Below the pieces are notes generated by a model. The model was not told the origin of the DNA. It saw only the letters and a program-made list of their open reading frames with translations, and searched no databases. The position numbers and the translations under genes are program-made. 52,506 nucleotides of DNA from a virus: the IMG/VR virus record IMGVR_UViG_3300047168_000032, positions 1 through 52,506 of that record. One strand, written 5' to 3'. Shown here in pieces: positions 23,852 to 32,705 of the stretch; positions within the stretch are counted from its first letter, which is position 1; each line of letters begins with the position of its first letter.

Positions 23852-25303
23852 TTAATCAAAACCTATTGATTTGCTCCATTTTGAGAGCTCTTCTTGTTCT
23901 TTTAAGTGTTCCAATTCCATTTCAAACATCTTATCTACCTCAGCCTGTACCCATGCCTTAGATCCATATGGTGGTTTAACTGGTGGAGCTTGATAAGTAT
24001 AGGCAGGGCTTAACTTAAATGCGTATAACACCGCGTCAATAATATCAGAGTGAGGCTGCTTCTTTATTACGACTCTATCCGGTGTGGTCTTATCCCAGTC
24101 AATTTGTACTAGATAAGAGTCCTGTGCAAACCGTGATGTTTCTTTTGCCTTGAACCTTCCTGTTCTTAGTGCGTCATTTAGAAACTCAACGTTTTCCTGT
24201 TTCCTTGTCTTATCAGCAGCTTGCACAGGTATTTGGTGCCTTCTACTAAGTTCTTCATGAACCTTTTTACCCAAAGCACCGGCGTCCATAACTATTTGAT
24301 CTGGATTGTATTTCTTTCTTAATGCGTTTATCTGGTCAGCTAATTCGGTAACTCCTTGTTTTGTTTTAATTACTTCTTCTACCAAATAAGTAATTGAACT
24401 TTTTTCATCCCAACACACTACAGCTATAGCATCTGCGTCATTAAAACCTATATCAACTCCAAGTATATAGTGAAGTTTATGCTCTGGCACAGAAGGTAGG
24501 GAGGTATAATTGGAAGCAATTCGATCATATTTTATCCAAAGAGAACTTACATCCAGTACCCAGTTGTTCAACCATTCTCGGAGCAACGTAGGATTATTGT
24601 CTTTCCACTCTCTTTTTTGTTTTAGTTCTTCAATAAAATTATAGGCATTGGGCATGTGAGGATTGTCTAGTATGGTCCATTTATGTAAAGAATACCCATA
24701 TTTCTTTTGCTGTGTCACTTCAAAAAAATAACCGTTAGGAACTGGCCCTGGTGTCCCTGTGATAGCAAGCCAACTGTCTGCATAGTCAGCCATTGCAGGA
24801 GTGAGAATATCGTCGACGAGGCTTTGCAAGTGCGGACCAAAGTCCTGAGCCTCATCAATAGCAACACCGGGGGTTTTAATGCCCCTCAGCCTTTTGATGA
24901 AGTTTTTAGCATCGGCTCCGAGTAACCTAAGTTTTGAACCATTAGGATGGTTCATGGTCAATCTTGACTCGGTGAAAGTACATCCCAGTTTGTAAAATTC
25001 ATTGAATTCTATTAATAGATTCCACATGATAGAAAAAGCAGCTTCACGGGTCAATGCTAGGTAAATACACTGTGCTCCTGGGTGTTTCTCTAATGTTTTA
25101 AAGAACTTAATAGCTAATCCACTTGATTTACCTGCACGCCGACTACACTGTGCTGCTATGAATCTTGAGTTATCGGTAATAAAGTTATTTTGTTTATCAA
25201 ACCCGTCAGTTAAATCGAATTGTTTTGATTTAGCTAACTGCTTTTCTCTCTTAGCTTTTTCTAATAGAAGAGTTTTTATATCGGGAGTTCTTAAAACACT
25301 CAT
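23852..25303 (-). CDS. terL: Terminase large subunit
   Basis: 483 residues. Walker A-like CSRRAGKSSG at about 53-62, Walker B VAIDEAQDF at about 147-155 (Asp150, Glu151), coupling motif AITGTPGP, then the RNase H-like nuclease: HYILGVDIGFNDADAIAVV (first Asp), IVMDAGALGKK (second acidic residue) and HSDIIDAVLYAFKL (last Asp). This ATPase-nuclease cuts concatemers and pumps DNA through the portal. Its ATG overlaps the stop of the upstream 25300-25650 gene. The upstream element suggests its expression comes from the early/middle transcript, not from the late element downstream. Confidence 0.92.
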   Translation of the reverse strand: MSVLRTPDIKTLLLEKAKREKQLAKSKQFDLTDGFDKQNNFITDNSRFIAAQCSRRAGKSSGLAIKFFKTLEKHPGAQCIYLALTREAAFSIMWNLLIEFNEFYKLGCTFTESRLTMNHPNGSKLRLLGADAKNFIKRLRGIKTPGVAIDEAQDFGPHLQSLVDDILTPAMADYADSWLAITGTPGPVPNGYFFEVTQQKKYGYSLHKWTILDNPHMPNAYNFIEELKQKREWKDNNPTLLREWLNNWVLDVSSLWIKYDRIASNYTSLPSVPEHKLHYILGVDIGFNDADAIAVVCWDEKSSITYLVEEVIKTKQGVTELADQINALRKKYNPDQIVMDAGALGKKVHEELSRRHQIPVQAADKTRKQENVEFLNDALRTGRFKAKETSRFAQDSYLVQIDWDKTTPDRVVIKKQPHSDIIDAVLYAFKLSPAYTYQAPPVKPPYGSKAWVQAEVDKMFEMELEHLKEQEELSKWSKSIGFD

Positions 25304-25650
25304 TTTTTCTTCTCACTGATTAGTTTGTCTAATTCTTTATTGGGTAAAACTTCAAGTAGGTCTTTTTCGGCCTTTTTAAGTACACACAAGAGCTTTAGAT
25401 TTTCTCTCATGGCATAGGCACTTTCTTTGCTCAACCTACCTTCCATTTTAGACTCCATAACTAGAGCCCTAGTCTCCCTAAACAGTAAAAGCATGTGGTT
25501 GTCCATCATATCATCGAGTATAATATCCTTGGGACTAGGGTCTCTAGCGGCCTCTTCCTGAGGCTTAGGAGCGGCACTACTAACCTTTGTAAAGATTCCA
25601 TTCTCATCTTTTACGCTAACATCTCCATTGTTTACTAGCTTTCGTGCCAT
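25300..25650 (-). CDS. Possible small terminase subunit or terminase-linked protein
   Basis: 116 residues, overlapping the large-subunit start by 4 nt (ATGA). N-terminal 40 residues look disordered (SSAAPKPQEEAARDPSPKD); the rest is helical: ILDDMMDNHMLLLFRETRAL then ESAYAMRENLKLLCVLKKAE. No clear helix-turn-helix. Translational coupling to terL suggests a packaging role, but sequence alone does not prove it; the 26500-26904 protein is an alternative small-subunit candidate. Confidence 0.5.
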   Translation of the reverse strand: MARKLVNNGDVSVKDENGIFTKVSSAAPKPQEEAARDPSPKDIILDDMMDNHMLLLFRETRALVMESKMEGRLSKESAYAMRENLKLLCVLKKAEKDLLEVLPNKELDKLISEKKK

Positions 25651-25659
25651 ATCGTTATC

Positions 25660-25899
25660 CTATTTGGACGATTTCTTAGATTCAGTAGGTTCCACTACCA
25701 TCATACTTATATTTCCATGTGGAATCAGTAACTCCACAGGAAATCCTTTAAACCCAAACCTCACCGTCAGATTTAGACCATCGCTAGTCATCTCTAGGTC
25801 TGCGAATGTTTTGGCCACCGGGGGCAACACTAAGCCGATAGATCCAACCATGGGAGTATAGGCCTCGGTGTGCAACCGTGCGTATAGTACTTTTTTCAT
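25660..25899 (-). CDS. Hypothetical protein
   Basis: 79 residues of mainly beta character: MKKVLYARLHTEAYTPMVGS, GLNLTVRFGFKGFPVELLIP, ISMMVVEPTESKKSS. Its ATG overlaps the stop of the 25896-26084 gene. No family recognised. Confidence 0.55.
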   Translation of the reverse strand: MKKVLYARLHTEAYTPMVGSIGLVLPPVAKTFADLEMTSDGLNLTVRFGFKGFPVELLIPHGNISMMVVEPTESKKSSK

Positions 25900-26084
25900 G
25901 ATTTAGCCTCTTCCTTTGGTTTACTTGCAAGTGCTGCTGCTTCTAAATTTGCACTGAAAAGCAGTTCGTATACTTGTTCTAAGTCTTTTTCAAGGGCCCT
26001 AATTTGATAATTGAGGTGTCCTGCTTTTGCACACAACTCACCATATTCTGCTTTAAGTTGTTCCATAGTTCTCTTGGTTTCCAT
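25896..26084 (-). CDS. Small coiled-coil protein
   Basis: 62 residues: METKRTMEQLKAEYGELCAK, AGHLNYQIRALEKDLEQVYE with heptad-like Leu/Ile/Val spacing. Short unknown early/middle protein in the operon leading to terminase. Confidence 0.55.
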   Translation of the reverse strand: METKRTMEQLKAEYGELCAKAGHLNYQIRALEKDLEQVYELLFSANLEAAALASKPKEEAKS

Positions 26085-26099
26085 TTTACTTCCTTTCGA

Positions 26100-26516
26100 T
26101 TATAGTTTAAAAGGGTTAAACTCAAACCCTTTTCGTTTAGAAATACTCAACCCTACAGAGGTCAAGTGAGTTACAATTTTAATATCTTTTGGCACCAGGT
26201 CTTTAGCTAATCCTATGTTTCGCCAGCTCTTTTTGATAAAAACCCAGTGAAGCGTGTCCCCTTCAAAAATAGCATACCCTAATATCACCGTGGGATCATC
26301 TTTCAGACAGGCCACACGTATGTTGATGGTCTTTTTATCAATCAAGTAATTGATAACTTTATGATAATGCTCCATAAATACTGACTTGTTTATCTCACTA
26401 AACCATGAATCTCCGTAATAGAGACCTCGTAGGAAAGTAGCGAGAATAAAGTTTCTGTCGTCGGTCAAATGGTTTCTGTAGTCTATGAGCTCTGATTTAT
26501 TAACTATCGATTCCAT
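26100..26516 (-). CDS. GNAT-like acetyltransferase
   Basis: 138 residues. IRVACLKDDPTVILGYAIFE, then DTLHWVFIKKSWRNIGLAKD has the strand-loop-helix of GNAT motif A (VFIKKSWRNIGLAKDL, with R-N-I-G-L-A as acetyl-CoA loop), followed by a short C-terminal LTSVGLSISKRKGFEFNPF. This layout is common in phage genes near terminase. It overlaps the previous gene by 17 nt. Substrate unknown. Confidence 0.7.
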   Translation of the reverse strand: MESIVNKSELIDYRNHLTDDRNFILATFLRGLYYGDSWFSEINKSVFMEHYHKVINYLIDKKTINIRVACLKDDPTVILGYAIFEGDTLHWVFIKKSWRNIGLAKDLVPKDIKIVTHLTSVGLSISKRKGFEFNPFKL

Positions 26517-26904
26517 AAAGTTTTATCATTTCTTTTTTTAAGCCTAACAGTTTAACTCCAGCGGATGCCCGACACAAATCAATACCTTTTTCTTTTAGTT
26601 TTAAAGTTATATTCCTAACACTTATTCCTTCTGAATGTAGCTCCCATATGAACTTATCTAAATCATTAGCAAATTTATAATCATAAAGAAAGTGTCCGGC
26701 AATCCTATAGTACTCTGTTCTGCTGTTGATTCCATCAATCACGTTCTGCATCGAGCCAACTTGATTTCGCTTGCTATTAAATTTGCTAGAGCTATTTACA
26801 ATCAAATAAGTTTCATTCTTTTCTATATCATCGAATCCACTGTCTTTTAATTTTTTATACCATTGTTCTTGGAGTTCCACAAACTCTTTATTTTGACTGT
26901 TCAT
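26500..26904 (-). CDS. Putative DNA-binding protein; small terminase candidate
   Basis: 134 residues. The C-terminal half (DKFIWELHSEGISVRNITLK then LKEKGIDLCRASAGVKLLGL) looks like a helix-turn-helix recognising DNA; the N-terminus is charged and helical. It is three genes upstream of terL in the same transcript. It may be a regulator or the small terminase subunit; the sequence does not decide. Confidence 0.5.
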   Translation of the reverse strand: MNSQNKEFVELQEQWYKKLKDSGFDDIEKNETYLIVNSSSKFNSKRNQVGSMQNVIDGINSRTEYYRIAGHFLYDYKFANDLDKFIWELHSEGISVRNITLKLKEKGIDLCRASAGVKLLGLKKEMIKLYGIDS

Positions 26905-27226
26905 TTTTAATGGCCTCTTCTGCAGCCTTGGCGGCTTCTTTTTGTCTTGTTTTAATTTCAGTAAATACTGCAGAAGCTAACTGTTTAGTTGCTGCGGTAT
27001 GAATGATGCTATAAAAGTGTCTATACGACTGCCTAAAAGTAGTAGGTCTGAGATTAATAAGTTCAGCAGCCATAATAAACTTAATAGAATCAACATCTTT
27101 GGTTGGAAGGCTATAAGTTGCAATAAACTTGTCAGCCCATGCATGAAACTCTGCCACCCCTGTAGGTAACTTTGCTGGAAAAAATCCTCTGCAAAAATTA
27201 AAGAACCTAATAATTTTATTTTTCAT
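26888..27226 (-). CDS. Hypothetical helical protein
   Basis: 112 residues: FFNFCRGFFPAKLPTGVAEF, HAWADKFIATYSLPTKDVDS then AAELINLRPTTFRQSYRHFY, with a Lys/Ala-rich C-terminus. First gene after the promoter at 27244-27272; overlaps the next gene by 17 nt. It resembles proteins I recall near packaging genes of other phages, but I cannot assign a role. Confidence 0.55.
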   Translation of the reverse strand: MKNKIIRFFNFCRGFFPAKLPTGVAEFHAWADKFIATYSLPTKDVDSIKFIMAAELINLRPTTFRQSYRHFYSIIHTAATKQLASAVFTEIKTRQKEAAKAAEEAIKNEQSK

Positions 27227-27243
27227 TTTAACCTCTATTATTA

Positions 27244-27272
27244 TCTATATCACAGTTTATGTAAAAAGTCAA
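27244..27272 (-). promoter_or_regulatory. Sigma70-type promoter, extended -10
   Basis: TTGACT, 17-nt spacer ending TGTGA, TATAGA on the minus strand, 18 nt before ATG 27226. The -35 overlaps the last codons of the transporter gene. Confidence 0.65.
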
Positions 27273-28159
27273 GCTTTTTTATCTAATTCTTTAATACGTT
27301 TTGTAATCATTTGCAAATCAACTACGAGATCCCTGCTATCAACAAAGACACTTAAACTTGATAACACTTGTTCGATGGCGCTACTGGTCTGAAACAATAC
27401 TCCTAGCATTATTGCGTGGTGTAGGTACATAGGCAACAACATAACGTACGGGAATATAACAGCTATTTGTCCGTAAAAGCTAGTGTAATAGCTGAGAAGC
27501 TTATTTCTCACTGCTAAGGCTGTCCAGTTTTCTTTGATCTCATCCAAAGTCGGGAAAGCGGTGGTTTCCTCCACAGCCTTAATAATATTTCTTCTCAAAG
27601 TTGCTTCCTTCGCTTCTTGTATGTATTCTAAGTCCACTAGTCTAGCAGCTACTTTTCTACTACCCAAAGTGCCTATTACAGCATATACAACGGACACGAT
27701 CACCATCCAAAAAGGAGCTACCGACCATAATACGATTAAAAATACAGGTAGTCTAACCACTGAATCTACTACCGCTTTAATTAAAGCAAGAATAGTGCGT
27801 CCAAATCTAAGAGTATCTTCTTGTAATCGCTGGTCTTTATTAGGAACGTCTGAGCCCATTATCTTATCACATAGCGTATGGTACAAAGATTCTCGGATGC
27901 TGAATTCTAAAAATCTTGTGTAATAAGAAGATATTCCGTAAACAACCACGTTGATTAATGCTAGTACGATAAACACACCTATCCCAATCCAAACGTTCTT
28001 AACGTTGTATAACTGTATGTTATCATAAAAGAAACCGCGCCATTTGTTAAAAGCAACCGAAAGTGCGATTAGAGCCAATAAGCTCATTAACACATAAGCA
28101 GTTAGCTTCTTTTTTTTCTTTACAATTGGCCATAGAATCGACAGTGCATATAAATACAT
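27269..28159 (-). CDS. SbmA/BacA-like membrane transporter domain (ABC-type transmembrane half)
   Basis: 296 residues with about six hydrophobic helices (near 18-36, 55-78, 125-160, 225-250 and others). The stretch ISSYYTRFLEFSIRESLYHT followed by DVPNKDQRLQEDTLRFGRTI matches the SbmA/BacA and ABC-D type pattern (aromatic-R-x-x-L...N-x-D-Q-R-x-x-E-D). No ATPase domain follows; SbmA family members are also ATPase-free and take up peptides by proton motive force. It is shorter than SbmA (about 400). It sits directly downstream of DNA polymerase. Role is unknown: peptide or nucleotide-like import, membrane change or exclusion of other agents. Confidence 0.65.
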   Translation of the reverse strand: MYLYALSILWPIVKKKKKLTAYVLMSLLALIALSVAFNKWRGFFYDNIQLYNVKNVWIGIGVFIVLALINVVVYGISSYYTRFLEFSIRESLYHTLCDKIMGSDVPNKDQRLQEDTLRFGRTILALIKAVVDSVVRLPVFLIVLWSVAPFWMVIVSVVYAVIGTLGSRKVAARLVDLEYIQEAKEATLRRNIIKAVEETTAFPTLDEIKENWTALAVRNKLLSYYTSFYGQIAVIFPYVMLLPMYLHHAIMLGVLFQTSSAIEQVLSSLSVFVDSRDLVVDLQMITKRIKELDKKA

Positions 28160-28168
28160 ATTATCTCC

Positions 28169-30274
28169 TTATTTTAGGTCACCTAGGTTTTTGGCGATCT
28201 TAGCTTCGCCTGTTAAAGCAACACCGGGTAATTTGGTGGTGTTCACCATACACTCTTGCAAGATTATTTTAACTCTTTCTGCGTCTTGTTCTAAACATTC
28301 TACAATCACTTCATCATGCACTTGCATAACTATTTGACAATCTTGAATATTTTCTTCTCGAATCCTATTATAGAATGCAATCATAGCTCTGTTAACTATG
28401 CTTGCCGCAGTAGACTGAACCCGGTGGTTTACACTAAGGTTGAGCAGATTACGGGCTGTATAGGGCAATTCTTCGTGTCTTGCCTTCCCGTATATGGCAT
28501 AGAAGTTCTTAGCATCTGGCATTCTTCTAGGCCTTCCATATAAGCTATAAACAATACCTTCGTTCATAGCCTGAGCATGACAGCTTAACATAAAACTTTT
28601 TACCTTAGGAAAACGTTCAAAGTAATTCTCAATAATTTCCTTAGCTTCTTCTATATCTTTATCTAGTAAAGGTGCCATTTTACCGGCTGTAGTTCCGTAA
28701 GTAGCTGATAATGCAATGACTTTTGAAATCTGTCTAAGTTCAGGATACTTCTTTGCAAAAGCATTATCTGCTTCCTTATTAGGAGAAGCGTCATATTTAT
28801 CGAAAACGCTAATACCAATAGTTGAATAGAAATCATCGCCGCTCTTAAAACAGTCCATCAGCTTCTCGTCTTGGCTGACAGATGCAAACACCCTAGGCTC
28901 GAGTTGACTATAGTCTTCGCCCACAAACACTTTACCTGGGCGGGATACAAAGCAGGACTTAATGCGTTTATCATCCCTAGGTAAATTTTGAAAGTTAATA
29001 TTTCGACTGGAATACCGTCCGGATGTTGTTCCATGTTGCAAGAAGCTTGATCTAATAACACCATATTCAAGCTTATCCTTGACTCCTGTTATGTAGGTAC
29101 TTAATAACTTATTGTTTTTATTATACTTAAGTAAATTTCCCACCCATTCGTATTTTTTAGAAAGTTTCTTAAGAGTGTAGGCATCGCATGCTAGATAATT
29201 CCAATAGTCTCTAATTTTACTTTCCCCAGTCATGCGACCTGTTTTGCTGCTAAGCGCACCTGGTTTGTACACGTGCCCGTTGTAGCTTTTAAGTAATTCG
29301 ATAAGATCCCTTTTAGCTTTGTTATTGTAGGGTATTTTACATCCTAACGTGTCAGTGCATACCTTTCTGCCTTCACCGGTGAGGTGATCGAATAAACTGC
29401 CTAAAACTTCAAACACAAGCCACGCTATTTGCTTAGATGATCCTATGTTAAAAACGTTAGATTTCTTGGTTCCTGGGTATTTTTCAATTACAAATGGTGT
29501 AATCTCTTCGTATATCTTTTGATACAATTCTGCGTTTTCTATCTCTAAATCAGCCTTTAACTTGTTTAATCGATCTATATTCACTTTGATGCCGGTAGTG
29601 TTTAACTGATAAGTCGGCCCTCTCAGTAAAGGCATGGACTCTTCTTTATAGAAAAAGTCAAATAGCCCTTGCTCTATTAGCTTATCTGTGAGGATATAAA
29701 ATAGCTTTATAGTTAAGATGGCATCCTTTGCTCCGTATCGCCCCATCAGGTCAGCATCAGCCTTATACATCTCATAATCTTTTTTGGTTAATTTACCACC
29801 ATTAGCCTCCACGCTTTGCTTCATTGCCGCCTGCTCAGATTTAGCACTTTGACCAAACATGCTCACGCCTAGCTCTTTTAAACCCACCATTCTGTTTTCA
29901 TCCACTAAATGAGCTAGTATCATGGTGTCTGTATGTAAAGAGTCCATGAGTTCTATGCCATAGTTGCTTTTAACCATCATACAGTCAAATGGTGCATTGT
30001 GCATTATTAAGGATTTACCTACTAACAATTTTAACACCTCACAGGATGCGGCTTTGGTCTCTAAATCTATTAGTTTTTGTTGTTCCTTATCCCATTGAGA
30101 TAGCACCACATAATACCCGGTGGTTTCGTCTGCAGATACAGAAAACCCTATTATAGAAGCTTCTGAGTGTACTCCTGTGGTCTCTGTGTCGAACGCTATG
30201 TATTCGTTATCATTTATATAACGAATCAAAGGTTCTAGGCCTTCAACAGTTTTTATCAGAATAAGATTTTCCAT
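28169..30274 (-). CDS. polA: DNA polymerase I (family A) with 3'-5' exonuclease
   Basis: 701 residues. Exonuclease domain: YIAFDTETTG at 26-34 (Asp29, Glu31), MHNAPFDCMMV and GRYGAKDAILTIKL. Polymerase domain: motif A FVGEDYSQLEPRVFA, motif B RQISKVIALSATYGT and motif C QIVMQVHDEVIVE. Two catalytic Asp residues (EDYSQ; VHDE) are intact. Motif B has ALSATYG where Phe is usual (LNFGILYG in E. coli), so dideoxynucleotide and ribonucleotide discrimination may differ. It is the replicative polymerase, encoded 1 nt downstream of the primase-helicase gene. Confidence 0.93.
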   Translation of the reverse strand: MENLILIKTVEGLEPLIRYINDNEYIAFDTETTGVHSEASIIGFSVSADETTGYYVVLSQWDKEQQKLIDLETKAASCEVLKLLVGKSLIMHNAPFDCMMVKSNYGIELMDSLHTDTMILAHLVDENRMVGLKELGVSMFGQSAKSEQAAMKQSVEANGGKLTKKDYEMYKADADLMGRYGAKDAILTIKLFYILTDKLIEQGLFDFFYKEESMPLLRGPTYQLNTTGIKVNIDRLNKLKADLEIENAELYQKIYEEITPFVIEKYPGTKKSNVFNIGSSKQIAWLVFEVLGSLFDHLTGEGRKVCTDTLGCKIPYNNKAKRDLIELLKSYNGHVYKPGALSSKTGRMTGESKIRDYWNYLACDAYTLKKLSKKYEWVGNLLKYNKNNKLLSTYITGVKDKLEYGVIRSSFLQHGTTSGRYSSRNINFQNLPRDDKRIKSCFVSRPGKVFVGEDYSQLEPRVFASVSQDEKLMDCFKSGDDFYSTIGISVFDKYDASPNKEADNAFAKKYPELRQISKVIALSATYGTTAGKMAPLLDKDIEEAKEIIENYFERFPKVKSFMLSCHAQAMNEGIVYSLYGRPRRMPDAKNFYAIYGKARHEELPYTARNLLNLSVNHRVQSTAASIVNRAMIAFYNRIREENIQDCQIVMQVHDEVIVECLEQDAERVKIILQECMVNTTKLPGVALTGEAKIAKNLGDLK

Positions 30275-30275
30275 G

Positions 30276-32090
30276 TTATTCCTTAGTCCAATCAGTTGTT
30301 TTGTATTCTAACACATCAGTTTTACGATCCTGTTTCCTTAAGTTAGTAGCACGATTATTAAAGAACTCAAACGAAGTTTTTTCATCCTTAGTTAAAGATC
30401 TTAAGTTTTCGTTCATAGGATCAAACATTAACAGATACCTCTGATCTTCCTTTACCTTATCCAGTTTAACGTTCTTATGCCTAATCTTGCAGTATTTAAA
30501 AGCCATTACTGTCATGTTGGGTGCCACGTCGTATACTCTCTTTAAAGGTTGCCATATTGTCATCAAAAAGTCAACATACCATTCGAAAGTAGTTGTTCCA
30601 AAGGCTGCATCTTTGTTGAGCTCTAAATCTCCAATACCTGCCTTCTCTCTAGTTGTCTGAGATTGTATAATAAAGAAAGTATTTGTTTCTATTGCAAAAG
30701 ATTTGAGATTTTGGCATATCTCGATTAGCCCTTGTGTTTCTCCATTCTTAAGATTCTTGTTTAATATGCCAATGTGATCTAAAACTACACATCCTACTTT
30801 GCTACCTGTCTCCGCTTCAAATTCCTTCAGAGCAACCTTTATCTCTAATAATGATAGATTACGATACGTTCCGTCCTGATTATAATTACCTAAAATCTTC
30901 ACTTTACGATTTAAATTAGTGTTATCTTGGCACAATGTTCTCCACCGCTTGGCTATTTCATCTACAGGTTGCTCCAAACTCACATAAAAATGTATATAAT
31001 CAGGGTTACGTTCTACAAACCATTTAAAGAAATTTAAAGAAAATGTAGTTTTACCCGAACCTGCACCTCCCACCAGCCCTAATACTTGCCCTAGCGAGAA
31101 TCCTGAATTTACACCATCTATCAAAGGATGACATTTGAATTTCTTGCTTGTACTTTCTTCTGCATTTCTTGCTAGAATATCTTCCACGTCTTCATACAGT
31201 TTTACTTTGTTGCTAGTGTCTTCATAAGTCCATATTTTATCAATTATATTCATTGCATAGCTGAGACGATGTATCGGTGCTCTTGCAAGTGCTTTTGCTG
31301 TATTGACTAAAACACTAGCAGCCTCTTCTTTCTTAAACCCATTAGCGAATAGTAAATGCCCTAATCTAAAGTCTGCTTTACTTCTGTTATCCGATTTACC
31401 TTGCCATATATCTTTTATCTCTTCGTTTTCTAACAGCATTCTACTGAACTTTGAGGGCAGTTTATCATCAATTTTAATCTCTTTGTTTAGTCTATAGGTT
31501 TTTTCGTAATGTGTTGTACAAAACTGTTCATCTAGTGGCGATAATAAAGGAAGATTCTTTGATAATTCCTCACAAGTATATACATTTTTTGATACAAAAA
31601 CAGGTTCACAAAGTTTAAAATCCCCTTTTACCTTGGTGTTTATAGTGTCTGGCGCTCTCATTAGCTGATAAATCTGGCCTACAGCCTCATCTGTGTTAAA
31701 CCACCTCATGAGGCGTCTAGAGAGCTTTAAATAGCTTATAGCATCTAAATCTAAGACCTTCCAATAGGCATGTACACCGTTGCCGGAATCTACGATCATT
31801 GAAGGCTCAAGAGGAAACGAACCTAAAGCTTCATAGAAGTCCTCTTTTGTCTTGTAGTGTCCGTCCTTTAGGTCCATATCTACAAAAACATAGTTAAAGG
31901 TGTCTATGTGAAATCCATCAACGGTGCCACCTTCATATAAGCTAGGAAAATTAGGTAGATAGTATATATTATAGCCTTTTTCATTTAAACTCTTTATATC
32001 TTCTTCCGAGAATGCTCCTTCTTCAACCTTTTTAAGCTCAGGACTCTCTTTAAGCTTCCAATCAGGAAGAATACATCTGTAAATAAGCAT
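30276..32090 (-). CDS. Primase-helicase (PrimPol-like domain fused to DnaB-type helicase)
   Basis: 604 residues. Residues about 65-160 look like an archaeo-eukaryotic type primase: TFNYVFVDMDLKDGHY (D-x-D) and MIVDSGNGVHAYWKV. Residues about 325-600 form a RecA-fold DnaB-like helicase: GLVGGAGSGKTTFSLNFFK (Walker A), HFYVSLEQPVDEIAKRWRTL, VGCVVLDHIGIL (Walker B), FFIIQSQTTRE and TTFEWYVDFLMTIWQPLKR. It opens the fork and makes primers, paired with the adjacent polymerase. A single-chain PrimPol-helicase replaces the usual T7-type TOPRIM fusion. Confidence 0.8.
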   Translation of the reverse strand: MLIYRCILPDWKLKESPELKKVEEGAFSEEDIKSLNEKGYNIYYLPNFPSLYEGGTVDGFHIDTFNYVFVDMDLKDGHYKTKEDFYEALGSFPLEPSMIVDSGNGVHAYWKVLDLDAISYLKLSRRLMRWFNTDEAVGQIYQLMRAPDTINTKVKGDFKLCEPVFVSKNVYTCEELSKNLPLLSPLDEQFCTTHYEKTYRLNKEIKIDDKLPSKFSRMLLENEEIKDIWQGKSDNRSKADFRLGHLLFANGFKKEEAASVLVNTAKALARAPIHRLSYAMNIIDKIWTYEDTSNKVKLYEDVEDILARNAEESTSKKFKCHPLIDGVNSGFSLGQVLGLVGGAGSGKTTFSLNFFKWFVERNPDYIHFYVSLEQPVDEIAKRWRTLCQDNTNLNRKVKILGNYNQDGTYRNLSLLEIKVALKEFEAETGSKVGCVVLDHIGILNKNLKNGETQGLIEICQNLKSFAIETNTFFIIQSQTTREKAGIGDLELNKDAAFGTTTFEWYVDFLMTIWQPLKRVYDVAPNMTVMAFKYCKIRHKNVKLDKVKEDQRYLLMFDPMNENLRSLTKDEKTSFEFFNNRATNLRKQDRKTDVLEYKTTDWTKE

Positions 32091-32110
32091 TAAAAGTCCT
32101 CCCTTAAAAT

Positions 32111-32135
32111 CGGGGAAGTTGCGATCCCTTCCCCG
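32111..32135 (-). terminator. Hairpin between SSB and primase-helicase genes
   Basis: CGGGGAAG and CTTCCCCG form a perfect 8-bp stem with a 9-nt loop; on the minus strand ATTTT follows. A weak intrinsic terminator or attenuator that would let more SSB than helicase be made. Confidence 0.5.
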
Positions 32136-32162
32136 CCTCAGTTCAATGACTAAGGATTTACA

Positions 32163-32681
32163 CTACTTAGATGCTTTTGCTTTATTCAAAAGTGCGCGGA
32201 GCTGAGCTTGCTTATCTGCACTTGGTGTCTTAGCGGGCTGAGCTGGAGGGGTAGGGGAAGCAGGCAGCTCTTCTACCGTCTCCTCTTCTAAGGACGATAC
32301 CTCTTCATCTGCGACTTCTTCAAATGATGCCTCTTGAGCTCTAGGAGCATCCATGCTGTCAGATGGGTCTTGTCCTACCCTAAACACCTTCATAGGATTT
32401 CCTTTGCCCACGTCCCTTTTTTCACCGGTGTCGATAACGTGAGTTAGTAATCCTGGGACCTTAGATGCCATAATCTTATTAAGGTTACCCGTTCCAATGA
32501 TCGCCTTAGTGCCTGTGGACGTCTTAAACACATACAGAGGCTTTTCGCCAAACTTAGTGTTAATCGTCTCGCTCTTGAGAAAATATCCAATCAGCTCAGT
32601 GGGATTTTTCTTTCCAGTCTTTTTATCTACCCCACCTAACACTACAATACTTGTACTTCCGTCATCATATTCAAAACCCAT
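32163..32681 (-). CDS. Single-stranded DNA-binding protein (likely)
   Basis: 172 residues. Residues about 10-110 resemble an OB fold: STSIVVLGGVDKKTGKKNPT, IGYFLKSETINTKFGEKPLY, VFKTSTGTKAIIGTGNLNKI. An acidic linker follows (EEVADEEVSSLEEETVEELP), then a basic end (QLRALLNKAKASK), so the acidic segment is internal rather than terminal. Gene context between dNMP kinase and primase-helicase supports an SSB that coats the fork. Confidence 0.7.
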   Translation of the reverse strand: MGFEYDDGSTSIVVLGGVDKKTGKKNPTELIGYFLKSETINTKFGEKPLYVFKTSTGTKAIIGTGNLNKIMASKVPGLLTHVIDTGEKRDVGKGNPMKVFRVGQDPSDSMDAPRAQEASFEEVADEEVSSLEEETVEELPASPTPPAQPAKTPSADKQAQLRALLNKAKASK

Positions 32682-32705
32682 TTTATCTCTCCTTTTCTTA
32701 GTTTT

